A stretch of DNA of 64,000 bases from Gigaspora rosea (GCA_003550325.1 QKWP01000664.1:62001-126000); one strand, 5' to 3'; positions 1 to 11,210 are shown, numbered from the stretch's first letter. Translations and numbers: made by a program. The notes: generated by a model from the letters alone, not told the origin.

Positions 1-212
1 TAGAAATAAGTGGATGTTCTCAGGTATTAATATTTTGATTACAGAGCGAAATTTTTTATTAATTCAAAACCAAATAGTGCACTTTAACTAACCCGCATAA
101 AATTTAAATAATCAAAATTGGATTTTGTAATTCGTAATATAAGTACTAATAATTAATTAGTTTAAAATTATGATTTAAACTCTAAGCAGATATTTATTAT
201 TAGATTCTTACA
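1..212. other. left flank of the piggyBac relic
   Basis: AT-rich sequence before the first ATG of the piggyBac-like reading frame. I see no second gene. It should contain the left inverted repeat of the piggyBac element, but I could not pair any stretch convincingly with sequence after 9,932. Confidence 0.4.
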
Positions 213-1295
213 ATGCAAGAAAATGAGGAGCTAGCCGCTGACTTGTTGGACCCCTATGATATTTCTTTTTTTCACTAACACATGAAGTTTTATCAGCAGA
301 TGAAGCATTTGAAGATAATGATTATGATAGTAATAATGATATTACAGAATTGACTAATAGAAAAGATACCATTAATCTAAATAATGAAAATAATATTGGA
401 TCAAATATTACTGAGTCACCACAAATAAATGAAGAGAAAATTAGTGGAAAAGGACGTGAAAGAGGGCGTGAAAGAGGACGTGGACAAGGACGTGGAAATA
501 AAAGAGGAAAAAGCATATTGGTTTTGGAAAGAGAAGTTAAAACATTAGCTCAATTACCTGCACCTCCTGACTTTAATTATTTGAAGCATAATATACCACT
601 TCATCAAAATTTTACTAGGTTACCGCCAGCGTTTCCTGATAAAAATATTACCCCATATGGTTTAATTCGGTTATTTTTTTCACAAACTATTCTAACTACG
701 ATTCTAACAAATACTAATAAGTATATTTTAATCAAAAAATGCTGGTGTAGTTGGACAATCTCGGTCACCTTTAGTATTAGATGAATTAAAAATTTGGTTG
801 GGAATTGTTATATATATGGGTGTAATTAAATTGCCAAAAGTAACAGATTATTGGTCCGTTGATCCTAAATATCCTAAACATAATATTACTCAAATAATGT
901 CAATGTTACGTTTTCAACAAATTAAACGTTATTTGCATATTTCAGATAATTCTGAAAAGGTTTGTTGGTTTGACAAAGTTGAGCCGCTTTCATCACATGT
1001 TCGAATTATTAGCAAACAAATTTATGTACCTGGTTCAAACGTTGCAATTGACGAGATGATGATACGGTTTTCTAAACGTAGTAAACATACTTTTAGAATG
1101 AAAAATAAACCTATTTCAGAAGGTTATAAGGTTATATCTTTATGTAAAAAAGGATATACATATACATTTACATATGAATCACATGTTGAAACAAATCAAG
1201 AAGCACCAAATATTTCTGGTCTAAACAAAACTGAATCGACTATATCATATCTTATTACACAATTATCTAATAGTCAGCATATAACATATATATGG

Positions 1296-4200
1296 CCCCA
1301 TAGATGCAGCCACCACTTCACTAAAAGATACATCCTTAGTAGTTAGTGAAGAAAATGATGTAAGTAGGCAGGTGGTAAAGCCTATTTACCCGGAAGATTT
1401 AGATTATGACGGTCCTCTAACACTTAACCTGAGAACTTCTGAATCTTGCGGAGTCGTGCAAGCTGGGCATACGATGAGCGCTGTAGAAGACATTGCACCA
1501 AATATCTCAGAACCCATATCATCATCTCCTTCTGAGATATTACTTTCTAACCTCAACAATTTAGTGCTAACTTATCCTGATGACAAATTGCTACCAGATA
1601 ATAATGCTAGTACTTCAAATACCATTTTAGCACGCCACACTGAAATACCACACTTGCATTATACACATTCTTTATTATCTACACAACAATACGGCTCTAT
1701 CTACCCTAAAGAACAAGAGATATATGATGAATATGAATTGTTACCAGACGATTCTGACAATTATTCTAGCTTACCTACTAATAATATAGAAAGAACAAAT
1801 ATCAATTTTCATCCTAATCTACTCGAGATTTATGAACCATCAACATGCTACAACAAATTTTTATACTACCATAGATTACAATCTTTACCTTCACCACAAA
1901 CTGTTGGCTCCTTTTTAACCTATCTACAAGAAGAATATCCTATGTTTTATAAAAAACAATATATCAGAATCTCTTTTAAAGAAAGCAGAATTGATTATGT
2001 GTTTGAAGAAGCACATATATATTTATTACATGAACACCTCTTACCTAATCACTTTTTTGTACCTTTTGAAGATCTAAGTTTTTATGATGACGTTCCACTC
2101 AAATCAAATTATTCTTCTAACTCACATTCTAACAATAATAACAATTTCCAATTGCCAGCTTCTATTGATGACCTTTTTGATCCTATACCTTCTCTTACTT
2201 CATCACCTTATAACAGTTCACCAACTACAAATGGCAACCCCTTAATATCTTCAAACTTTCAACCTACTCGTGACTTACATATTAATATCGCTACCCACAA
2301 TGTTAGAGGTTTTAACTCAGCTTCTAAGAGACAAATATGGCAAGATTATTGCATTAACCACGATATTTCTATTGCTTGTATTACAGAAACCAAAATTTCA
2401 CACAAAACCAAACTCTCATTTTGTAACAACAATTTGTATACATATTATTGGGCTAATGCTGATAGTTCAATAGAAGGTGCTGCTATTATGATCCGTAACT
2501 ACCTTAAGCCTCACGTTCATAGCTGTCTTATGCACCCAGGAGGCGCAGTTGCACTCGACCTTTTCTTCAAAAGCAATATCAAGTTACGAGTTATTTCTGT
2601 TTATTTATCTTCAACTGATACTATTAAAAGAAATAATACTCAGAATACTGTTATTAACTGGATTTTACAAGCTCGACAACTAAATATTCATCCTATTATT
2701 CTTGGGGACTTTAATACACAAGACAATACTATAAGCTCTTCTTCTTCCAAATACAAACTTATCAACTTTCTACATCATACAAACATGTTTGATATAGGTG
2801 CCCATTTTAACAATACACATTATACTTGGTCAAACAATCTGGCTCATAGTAGAATTGACTATATATGGACAGATTCATTTAATATACAATTTATTCTTTC
2901 ATATGATCTTGATAATAGTCAAACTAGCACTCTTAGTGATCATTCTATTCTTTTTTCTTCCTGGACATTTCCTAATGCTTATAGCAAACCCCCTCGTATG
3001 CATACTGGTGTTAGTCGAAGAATATTTAACTACAAATCTATGTCAACAGACCAGTGGACAGAATTTTCAGAGTGTATTACACAGCTATTTTTGCAGCACA
3101 ATATACCCCTTTCGGTAAATACTCATGAAAATATTGATACTACTTGGCACAAAATTCAACACTCTATCCTACAAGCAGCAATCCAATTAATTCCAAACAA
3201 AATATCTCGCAAACGCAGCTATAACCATAAATATACACCACACTGTACTGCTCTTTATACTGGACTCAAAAAACTTGGCCAACTTATTAAAAAGATTAAA
3301 AATAACCCAAATTCTTATCTTCCACATATTAACTCACATATTCTTTCTATTAATTCCTACACTAAAGCCAATCTGGACCCTCTTTTATCACTCGATACTG
3401 CTAGTACTCAATCCTGGCTTCAACATGCCTATGAAGTCTGGAAACAAGTCTATCACGCATACCAGTTAGAATACTCTCTTCTTCTTCGACAACAAATTAA
3501 TCATGCCTCTGAAAAACGTTGTGAAACCCTAACTTCCAAACCTAAACAAGCTATTAATAGCATTCTTGATCGGTACCAACCCCCTATACACTTCTCGAAT
3601 ATTAAACTTAATAACCAACTTGTCACAGAACCTAGCTTAATCAAACAGCATATCAAATCACATTACCATAATTGGACTGCTCACAGACCTATTAACCAAT
3701 TTCTCTTTGACAATTTCTGGCATCAACATTATCAGCCTCTTTCTCATATCAATTCTGCCTGGTATACCTCTCTTACTGTCCCTATTACAGAAGAAGAAGT
3801 TCTTCAAACAATCTCTAAACTTCCAAATGGCAAAGCCTGTGGTCCTACAGGAATTAGCTATGAAATGATCAAACACCTCGGTTCTCATGGTATTACTACA
3901 CTTACTGCTTTGTTTAACCGATGCCTTTCTGAAAACCGTATTCCTAAACTTTGGAAACATGGAAGAATTTTTCCTATTCCAAAAAATAACACTTTTGAGG
4001 GTAATCTAAATCTCACAAGACCTATTAGCCTTATTGAACACATCCGGAAACTTTATACAAAAATTCTTACTAATAGACTGAACCAAGTTTTTTCAAAACA
4101 TACTATACTATCTCCTTATAACTACGTTGCACTTCCAAACAATAGTACTTCTATTCCCATTCACATTCTAAACAATCTAATTGAAGATGCAAATTGTAAC

Positions 4201-7200
4201 CACAAAGAAATTTGGCTATTGTCTCAGGATATGAGCAAGGCTTATGATTCTGTCAACTTTACACTTTTTAAACATTCTCTCACTCGCCTTAATTTACCAT
4301 CTAGTATAATCAATATTCTTCTGGACTTACTAACTGACAGACAAAACCAAGTCATTACTAATCTTGGCCTTACTGCACCTTATCAGGTTCAGAATGGTAT
4401 AGATCAAGGCGAAACTATTACTCCTCTTCTTTGGAGAATTTATTATGATCCTTTAATTACTCATATTCATACAAATACACCTGGTTACTCAATCGGTACA
4501 TCCTGGATGACTAACCTCAAAAATCAGACATTTGACAAAATCCAGACAAAATGCTCTGTCCTGGCCTATATGGATGATACTCTGTGGATTGCCTCTTCAC
4601 AAACTGAACTTACTAGAATGATCTCTATTGCAGAATCTTTCTATACTATGGCTAATATTCAAGTTAATCCATCTAAATCCATTCTATCAACTAATCTGAA
4701 AGTTAATAACTATACCTCTATTATTTTTAACAACCATGCTCTTCCACTATGGCCATCATATCAACCTTTCAAATTCCTTGGATGCTGGTTTACACTTGAC
4801 AACAAACAATCAAAGCAAACATGCCTATTAATAACAGAATCTTCTCAGCTTATCAATATTGCTAGAACTAAAAAAATTACTGATACACAAGCACGATATA
4901 TCATTAATACTGTTATAATTCCTACTATGGAATATCGTATACAAAATATTGTCATTAACAGATCAGCTTGTAACAAGATTCTTTCGCACCATATAGGTCT
5001 AGTCAAGCACAAGGCCAAACTAAGTCGCACTATTCCTACTAGTACACTCCTTCATCCTCAACTTTATAATATTAAAAATATTTGGGATATACAGCTCCAA
5101 CACCATATCTCTAACTTTATTAAACGCTTAAATGACAACAACCTACTCGGTACTACAACTCATATTCGAATCCAGCAAATCCAAAATAACCTTTGGTCAT
5201 CTACTAGCATCTTTTCGCATCCTAATCCTACTATAGATGGCCCTAACCGCTATACAACTAATTTCAAAATTATTCAACTTTTTAAACATCTGGGATGGAC
5301 TATTAATTCTAATCCTAACTTTAATATTCCATTTACTATCAAAGAGGGAGCAATATCTCTTGAATCTATACTATCTTCGCATTCTAAATATCCTACCTTC
5401 AAAAAACAAATTAGACATCATCATCTTCTATTTCTCGATCAACTCACCTCCTTTGACAACTCATGTTTGCTTGACTGGAAACATATTTCACCCAGACTTA
5501 ACAAAATTCCAAAAGGCAAAATTCCCTTGTGGTTTACCTTTTTGGAAGACCAAACAACAAGCCATGCATATGAACGTACTATTTACCCACACTTCAATTT
5601 ACCGCAAACTAACTACTACAGCTATACTACTGGACACTTCTCTAAATATACTAAACCTTGGCTCATTACTCTATTTGATAATCAAATAGTTATTGGCAAG
5701 GCACGTCGCCAATCTAGTACTTCAGATTATACTCTTATCACACATTGGCAGTGCAATATTCAGCCACAATTTACACGATTATACCCAACACCATCTATTA
5801 TTACATTTCCATGCTCTAGCTGCTCTCTCAATTCCAACATTATTGCAAACAAATGTACTATTCTTATTCCAACAAGCCATGCCACCAAATTTTTTGGAAG
5901 ACTTAATCCTGACAAATCTGTAAACCTAAATGCCAACTACCTTGACCTTATTTTTTCAACTGCAGCAAGAAATCCAACAAGTATTCCAATACTACCAAAT
6001 CTTCTTATACCAACAGCACAAATACCTTCTTTCTTTCACTCTAGCCCTGCACTTGATACCTTGCAATCAATTTGCCATTACAATAGTCATCTAACAGAAT
6101 TAACATTTTATACTGATGGTTCTGTTATTGATCTGGGCAATTCTCAGTGTTCTATGGGTATTGGCTGGATACAATTGTATAACCAGAACATTTTACATAC
6201 TTTCCAATCACAAATCAAATTTTGGCCATGTTCCTTTAAAGCTGAGCTAGTAGCAGTTTTATCAGCTATTAGTACTGCTCCTAGAAACTGTTCTATACAA
6301 ATCTTTACAGATTCCCAATCTGTAATATCCAAATACAGTAGCTTAATTCATACTATGCCTCTCTCCAAACCCTTTAATATACCTTATTGGCCTATCTGGA
6401 ATACTTTATTAAACTTTATTAGATCATACAATCTTAATATTACTTTTCATAAAGTTATTGCACACCAAGATGATGAATTCAATAACAAAGCTGATCAACT
6501 AGCTCGCTGTCATCAAACTGCCCCATACCTTCTTTTTGATTCACAGAACATTTACAATCACAATTTTACTCTTTCTGTTGATAATTTTTCTATTGAACTT
6601 CCTATCCGTCACTGTGTTAGAACTATTTGCTATGCACATATACTTGCTCTCTGGTCCTCTCAAAATCGTTTTCAACAATGGCTACCAATATCACAATATA
6701 TTAACTGGAATGCTACCTGGTTATATATTAATAATAACCAAAAAATTTCAAACTATTCACATAGTTTTTACTCTTCAACACTCAAATCTTTTAGAATTAA
6801 AATACTTTTAGATGATCTCCCTGCTCCACATATTCTTCATCGAAGAAATCCATCTTACCCTAATACCTGTCACCTCTGCCAACAAGCAAGTGAACCCTTA
6901 CACTGGATTATTTGTCCTACCTCTGAACCTTTATTCCAACTTATAAAAGACTCCTTAGCTCATATACTAAGTCCTAACAAACTTGAAATCACTAATTTAG
7001 CTGCTGAGAACCTATACACTCAAATTATGAACTTGAATAGCTTTCAAATTCATCAACTTCCCAACCAACCTTCTTTGCTTTCTACTTTATCTGGTTTGAT
7101 ACCTTTGGATATTATCTCTACTCTATATGAACTTACTACATCTTCTAAATCTGCCTGCTCTCTCACTATTTCACTCTTACTTCATATCAATCAGCAAATT

Positions 7201-7626
7201 TATACAAATATTTGGATCCCATACTGCATTTCTAGATCTCAAAATCAAGCATTATACTCCCAAGCTTCATCTTCTCTTTCTAGTACATTTTCTATATCCA
7301 ACTCTTCAAAAAATATACAAGATAGTCATAATCACATCTTTGATATTTCACTACAAAAAATTGAAACTTGGTTATATAAATGGATCAAATTCTCTACACC
7401 TTCATCAGATATTCTTACATATACACAAATCTAGGTGAGCCTTGGCCACTCTGGTAGGTTTAGGCCGCAGATAAGTATTTAGGTTTACTTAGATATATGT
7501 CTGAGTTTTTATTCTTAGCATTAGATTTAAAAAAATGAAATTTCTTTCAGTATTGTAAAAAGTTTCTATTAAATTTAATAAAGATAAAAGCAAGGTCTCA
7601 CCTTTAACATTTAAAAAAAAAAAAAA
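1296..7626 (+). mobile_element. non-LTR retrotransposon (LINE) inserted in the piggyBac gene
   Basis: The element is flanked by an identical 13-bp target duplication, aacatatatatgg, at 1283-1295 and 7627-7639. It ends in a poly-A run (about 7612-7626) after a 177-base 3' region that contains aataaa. It encodes one large protein with endonuclease, reverse transcriptase and RNase H. The perfect duplication and open reading frame indicate a recent insertion. The first two bases of the duplication merge with the poly-A tail, so the exact 3' edge is uncertain by 2 bases. Confidence 0.95.
1372..7434 (+). CDS. LINE polyprotein: APE endonuclease, reverse transcriptase, RNase H, zinc knuckle
   Basis: A 2,020-codon open frame. 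Residues 1-300 form a Ser/Asn-rich N-terminus without a domain I recognise. About 301-530 is an exonuclease/endonuclease/phosphatase domain (ATHNVRGF, ILGDFNTQ, SDHSILF). About 803-1110 is reverse transcriptase, with ACGPTGI, SQDMSKAYDSV and the catalytic YMDDT near residue 1065. About 1575-1715 is RNase H with the full acidic set (YTDGS, FKAELVAV, FTDSQ, NNKADQLA). Near 1832 is a CHLC...H...C finger typical of LINE C-termini. No frameshift or stop interrupts it. The frame stays open upstream to the 5' junction at about 1296 with no ATG; the first in-frame ATG is 1474. The copy may therefore be 5'-truncated or may start at 1474. There is no separate ORF1. Confidence 0.93.
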   Translation: MVKPIYPEDLDYDGPLTLNLRTSESCGVVQAGHTMSAVEDIAPNISEPISSSPSEILLSNLNNLVLTYPDDKLLPDNNASTSNTILARHTEIPHLHYTHSLLSTQQYGSIYPKEQEIYDEYELLPDDSDNYSSLPTNNIERTNINFHPNLLEIYEPSTCYNKFLYYHRLQSLPSPQTVGSFLTYLQEEYPMFYKKQYIRISFKESRIDYVFEEAHIYLLHEHLLPNHFFVPFEDLSFYDDVPLKSNYSSNSHSNNNNNFQLPASIDDLFDPIPSLTSSPYNSSPTTNGNPLISSNFQPTRDLHINIATHNVRGFNSASKRQIWQDYCINHDISIACITETKISHKTKLSFCNNNLYTYYWANADSSIEGAAIMIRNYLKPHVHSCLMHPGGAVALDLFFKSNIKLRVISVYLSSTDTIKRNNTQNTVINWILQARQLNIHPIILGDFNTQDNTISSSSSKYKLINFLHHTNMFDIGAHFNNTHYTWSNNLAHSRIDYIWTDSFNIQFILSYDLDNSQTSTLSDHSILFSSWTFPNAYSKPPRMHTGVSRRIFNYKSMSTDQWTEFSECITQLFLQHNIPLSVNTHENIDTTWHKIQHSILQAAIQLIPNKISRKRSYNHKYTPHCTALYTGLKKLGQLIKKIKNNPNSYLPHINSHILSINSYTKANLDPLLSLDTASTQSWLQHAYEVWKQVYHAYQLEYSLLLRQQINHASEKRCETLTSKPKQAINSILDRYQPPIHFSNIKLNNQLVTEPSLIKQHIKSHYHNWTAHRPINQFLFDNFWHQHYQPLSHINSAWYTSLTVPITEEEVLQTISKLPNGKACGPTGISYEMIKHLGSHGITTLTALFNRCLSENRIPKLWKHGRIFPIPKNNTFEGNLNLTRPISLIEHIRKLYTKILTNRLNQVFSKHTILSPYNYVALPNNSTSIPIHILNNLIEDANCNHKEIWLLSQDMSKAYDSVNFTLFKHSLTRLNLPSSIINILLDLLTDRQNQVITNLGLTAPYQVQNGIDQGETITPLLWRIYYDPLITHIHTNTPGYSIGTSWMTNLKNQTFDKIQTKCSVLAYMDDTLWIASSQTELTRMISIAESFYTMANIQVNPSKSILSTNLKVNNYTSIIFNNHALPLWPSYQPFKFLGCWFTLDNKQSKQTCLLITESSQLINIARTKKITDTQARYIINTVIIPTMEYRIQNIVINRSACNKILSHHIGLVKHKAKLSRTIPTSTLLHPQLYNIKNIWDIQLQHHISNFIKRLNDNNLLGTTTHIRIQQIQNNLWSSTSIFSHPNPTIDGPNRYTTNFKIIQLFKHLGWTINSNPNFNIPFTIKEGAISLESILSSHSKYPTFKKQIRHHHLLFLDQLTSFDNSCLLDWKHISPRLNKIPKGKIPLWFTFLEDQTTSHAYERTIYPHFNLPQTNYYSYTTGHFSKYTKPWLITLFDNQIVIGKARRQSSTSDYTLITHWQCNIQPQFTRLYPTPSIITFPCSSCSLNSNIIANKCTILIPTSHATKFFGRLNPDKSVNLNANYLDLIFSTAARNPTSIPILPNLLIPTAQIPSFFHSSPALDTLQSICHYNSHLTELTFYTDGSVIDLGNSQCSMGIGWIQLYNQNILHTFQSQIKFWPCSFKAELVAVLSAISTAPRNCSIQIFTDSQSVISKYSSLIHTMPLSKPFNIPYWPIWNTLLNFIRSYNLNITFHKVIAHQDDEFNNKADQLARCHQTAPYLLFDSQNIYNHNFTLSVDNFSIELPIRHCVRTICYAHILALWSSQNRFQQWLPISQYINWNATWLYINNNQKISNYSHSFYSSTLKSFRIKILLDDLPAPHILHRRNPSYPNTCHLCQQASEPLHWIICPTSEPLFQLIKDSLAHILSPNKLEITNLAAENLYTQIMNLNSFQIHQLPNQPSLLSTLSGLIPLDIISTLYELTTSSKSACSLTISLLLHINQQIYTNIWIPYCISRSQNQALYSQASSSLSSTFSISNSSKNIQDSHNHIFDISLQKIETWLYKWIKFSTPSSDILTYTQI

Positions 7627-8149
7627 AACATATATATGGATAATTATTTTGCAAGTGTTCCTCTTTTTAACTATTTACGAACCAAAGGATACGGTGCTTG
7701 TGGTACAGTACATACGAACTCTGCATTGTTTCCTAAAGAATTAAAAATTCAAAAATCAGTTCATTTAAATTGGGATACTTTGGCTGGAATAGTTGTAAAT
7801 AATGTTTTAGTAATTTTTTGGATGGATAACGGACCTGTTCATATGCTTTCAACTATTCATAGTATTAAAGGTAATGAATGGAAGATTTTAAAATTATGAC
7901 AATGGCTACGAGAAACAAGCTCAAATGTAGCTAATGTGCGAAAAGTTTTTGGTAATGAAATACACAAAGAAGTTTTAATTTCAAAAGCTATTAACGACTA
8001 TAATTATTTTATGAATGGAGTAGATATTGCTGACCATTATCGTTCATATTATAATTGCTAGCTTGCTGATTCATGTACTTGGATGCCACTATTATTTTGG
8101 TTAATAGATACTGCTATTGTAAATTCATATATTATCTATCAAAAAAATG

Positions 8150-8241
8150 GTAATTATTAATTCGTTTAATTTATCGAAATAAATACTACATATTAATAGT
8201 TAACTATAATAATGATATATTTAATATAAATTAATAAACAG
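8150..8241 (+). other. 92-bp spliceosomal intron in the piggyBac transposase
   Basis: GT at 8150-8151 and AG at 8240-8241. Removing it joins AAT-G to GC-AGA in phase 1 and restores a continuous family match, from the NSYIIY block into VYRQFRLQL. The retained intron reads stops in the upstream frame. The branch-like taataa lies just before the acceptor. Confidence 0.75.
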
Positions 8242-8397
8242 GCAGAAATCTTGTTTATCGACAATTTAGATTGCAACTGGTATGGGATTTTATTGGTGAT
8301 GTATTAAATAACCAACAACCAATAACCAAAAGGCAGCATTTAACAGAAAATTCAGCTGCTATTGTTAGCAAATATTATAAACTTCCAACCCTTCATC

Positions 8398-9719
8398 TAG
8401 AAATATTAAGTAGTTTAGATGAACCGGGTTCAAACCCAGTTCAAACTAGTTTTTTTAGTAGTTCATTCAGAGAAAAATTAACTAGTAGTTTTCGAACCAG
8501 TTTTATAACCTAGTTCATAACTTGGTTTATAAATCTGATTTATAAACTTAATTTATAAAACTAGTTTAGAAACCTGGTTTATGAACTAGTAGTTCAACCA
8601 TAATATATAGTTTTATTGATACAAGTAGATTACACCAAATAATATATATACATGTTAGAATCTTGTAAATATTGCTTATTATATTGGGTACATCTAAATA
8701 TATCTAAGTATATACCATAGTATATGAGTGTTTCCAAGGGAAAAGGCCATTCAGACATTCAAGTATATTAGATTTTGATATATAGTCAGACCTCCATAAG
8801 TGCACGTCGTCGGGACTGGCACTGAGGCGTGCATTTAGAGGGGGTTGCAATTAGGGAATAGCCAATAATATCATAGTAAAAATTATGATCACATGTGCAT
8901 ATAGCCGCTTATTATATACATGCACATACGTACACAAGTTTTAATATTATTTTACAATAGAAAATTTGGACATATTGGATTTTTATATTCAAAGCCACCT
9001 GAAATTGCCTAATTTCTATACAAACGCTTGAAATCAAGCAATCTACAAAATTTTATTAAAAATTCCAACATTTAGTACAGATGTTATTCTGCCAACGAAG
9101 CATAAATGGGGCAACAAAGGCGATGATATATAATACTATTAGTATAATTTATTAACAATTACAATGATACAATTAATATTGCTACAGTATATAATGATCA
9201 TACTTTTTTTACATCTAAAATCAATCATTTTAATTGGTTATCGATCATGTGAATGCATTTACAGAGGGACTTTATATATAATGGGCCAAAAAAATAGCAT
9301 GCACGTGCAGAATAAAGAACGTGCATTTACTTATAAATCCCATGGTGGGCCCACATTTCTATCGTGCATTTAAGGAGGGGTAGCATTTATGGAGGTAGCA
9401 TTTAGGGGGGTCTGACTGTACCTGAAAGTCCAAGCAGCCTTTTTTCTTGGCAGCACTCATATATTTAATACAGTATAAACTAAATATTTAATGAATATAA
9501 AGTAAAATTATTTATATTAAATAAACCTAGTTCATAAACTCGAGCTTGAACTTGAAGCTGACCTAAAGTTTATGCTTTGAGTTTATGAACTCAAGTTCAA
9601 ACTCAAGTTTAAACTTTAAAGTTAAACTAAAGTTCATGAACTTCAGTTCAGTTCGTTTTTTCTTTGAACTTCTTGGGACTGAACCAAAACTGGACTGAAC
9701 GAACCACTTAACATCACTA
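8398..9719. mobile_element. hAT-type MITE in the piggyBac C-terminal coding region
   Basis: The 8-bp target duplication CCTTCATC lies at 8390-8397 and 9720-9727. The ends are inverted: TAGAAATATTAAGTAGTT at the left, and the reverse complement of the right end reads TAGTGATGTTAAGTGGTT, fitting the hAT pattern YARNG plus 8-bp duplication. The body (8410-8605 and 9530-9705) is built of imperfect 10-12-bp repeats of the type gttcaaact / agtttataa. No transposase is present. It carries a nested element at 8783-9418; without it the element is 686 bp. Confidence 0.82.
8783..9418. mobile_element. TA-flanked MITE (Tc1/mariner-pogo type) nested in the hAT MITE
   Basis: TA at 8781-8782 and 9419-9420 flank inverted ends: left tagtcagacctccataag, right (reverse complement) cagtcagaccccccta. 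Both ends continue into variants of a short subterminal motif (gtgcatttA, gcatttaggggg). No long coding frame is present (636 bp). Assignment rests on the TA duplication and the CAGTCAGACC-like terminus. Confidence 0.75.
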
Positions 9720-9984
9720 CCTTCATCTTTCTGGTGCAGGTCATTTTCCAGGATGAAGAAATGATCATGTAGCATGTGTTTGGTGCCGTTGGGAAGCAAA
9801 AAATAAAAAAAAAATTAATGAAAAAATCTACCGCAAAGCCAAATTTGGTGTAAAATATGTAATGTAGCTCTTTGTTGTAATATATCTCGTCCTTCATGTT
9901 TTGAAAAATATCATACTTATATTGAAGAATAAAATATAATTTAGATTTTGTAATGCGGATAATAATAGGTGCAAATATTTATAT

Positions 9985-10080
9985 TTTGCATTTGATCGCA
10001 TTTGATCGCATTTAGTATTTGTATTTTGCATTTGATTGCATTTAGTGTTTTTACGTATTTGTATCTTGCATTTGATATTT
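9985..10080. repeat. short imperfect tandem repeat (GCATTTGATC-like)
   Basis: Five or so copies of a 10-22-bp unit around tttgcatttgatcgca, just right of the piggyBac C-terminus. Possibly the subterminal repeat zone of the piggyBac element. Confidence 0.6.
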
Positions 10081-10354
10081 ATATCTTAGATATATATACC
10101 CGAATGTGAAGATACAACTCTAACGATAAGTAAATAATTTTTTTTACTAATTCCGGCCTAAAAAAAATATTAGCATAAAATCAAAATTTTTATTTAATTT
10201 TTATTTTTTTTTTAAAAAACGACAAGTTATTTTTAAAGCTATATAACTAATCGTATTTAAATTATTATATAAGTCATTAGGGGTTTAAAATCGATTAAAT
10301 TAATTTTTACAATAATATATTAATGTTTTTTTATAAAAATTGTTTAAATTAAAG

Positions 10355-10432
10355 GTGTGGCGACTTAGGGAAGTTGGTAAGTTGTCACCCCCAAGTGGCA
10401 GGTCTAGGGTTCAAATCCCACTGGCGATGCTT
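10355..10432 (+). promoter_or_regulatory. internal Pol III promoter (A and B boxes) of the retroposon
   Basis: A box TAGGGAAGTTGG at about 10366-10377 and a perfect B box GGTTCAAATCC at 10408-10418, spaced as in a tRNA. The sequence around them (gtcacccccaagtggcagg) resembles an anticodon arm with a long variable arm. I could not fold a clean acceptor stem, so I do not call a functional tRNA or its isotype. Confidence 0.75.
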
Positions 10433-10538
10433 TGGAAAAATAGACCTGTGTTACGGTAACCGTTTCCTGTCGATCGGTTGGGTATATTACCTGTAGTCCT
10501 TGGTTACCATTTTGAATGGGAGCTTTCGGGCGAAGTTN

Positions 10539-11210
10539 NNNNNNNNNNNNNNNNNNNNNNNNNNNNNNNNNNNNNNNNNNNNNNNNNNNNNNNNNNNNNN
10601 NNNNNNNNNNNNNNNNNNNNNNNNNNNNNNNNNNNNNNNNNNNNNNNNNNNNNNNNNNNNNNNNNNNNNNNNNNNNNNNNNNNNNNNNNNNNNNNNNNNN
10701 NNNNNNNNNNNNNNNNNNNNNNNNNNNNNNNNNNNNNNNNNNNNNNNNNNNNNNNNNNNNNNNNNNNNNNNNNNNNNNNNNNNNNNNNNNNNNNNNNNNN
10801 NNNNNNNNNNNNNNNNNNNNNNNNNNNNNNNNNNNNNNNNNNNNNNNNNNNNNNNNNNNNNNNNNNNNNNNNNNNNNNNNNNNNNNNNNNNNNNNNNNNN
10901 NNNNNNNNNNNNNNNNNNNNNNNNNNNNNNNNNNNNNNNNNNNNNNNNNNNNNNNNNNNNNNNNNNNNNNNNNNNNNNNNNNNNNNNNNNNNNNNNNNNN
11001 NNNNNNNNNNNNNNNNNNNNNNNNNNNNNNNNNNNNNNNNNNNNNNNNNNNNNNNNNNNNNNNNNNNNNNNNNNNNNNNNNNNNNNNNNNNNNNNNNNNN
11101 NNNNNNNNNNNNNNNNNNNNNNNNNNNNNNNNNNNNNNNNNNNNNNNNNNNNNNNNNNNNNNNNNNNNNNNNNNNNNNNNNNNNNNNNNNNNNNNNNNNN
11201 NNNNNNNNNN
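10539..11210. other. assembly gap (672 N)
   Basis: Unresolved bases inside retroposon copy 1. The gap sits where copies 2 and 3 differ most in length, so a collapsed repeat is likely. Reading frames crossing it are artefacts. Confidence 1.

Larger units (their letters stand above)
213..9932 (+). pseudogene. piggyBac-type transposase relic, split by a LINE and a hAT MITE
   Basis: A DDE_Tnp_1_7 (piggyBac family) transposase in pieces. Piece 1 (213-1295) starts with an acidic N-terminus followed by an Arg/Gly-rich tract, then family motifs such as YMGVIKLP, DYW and RFQQIKRYLH. Piece 2 (7636-8149) starts with the catalytic-core motif DNYF and has NGVDIADHY and DTAIVNSYIIY. Piece 3 (8242-8397) has the FRLQLVWDFI block. 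Piece 4 (9720-9932) holds GHFPG, CVWCRW and the Cys-rich C-terminus (CKICNVALC, RPSCFEKYH). Breaks: shifts in the T run near 255 and the A run near 740, a frame change just before the LINE, stops TGA 7897, TAG 8059 and TGA in GHFPG, and a shift near 9835. The LINE and hAT target duplications fall inside coding sequence, so the order of events is clear. Certainly dead. Confidence 0.9.

Noticed and set aside
3658..3960. Minus-strand and other-frame ORFs inside 1.4-7.4 kb
   Set aside because: Shadows of the LINE polyprotein.
10355..10432. Functional tRNA gene
   Set aside because: A and B boxes are good, but no clean acceptor stem forms and the unit continues into a repeated body with poly-A and target duplications.
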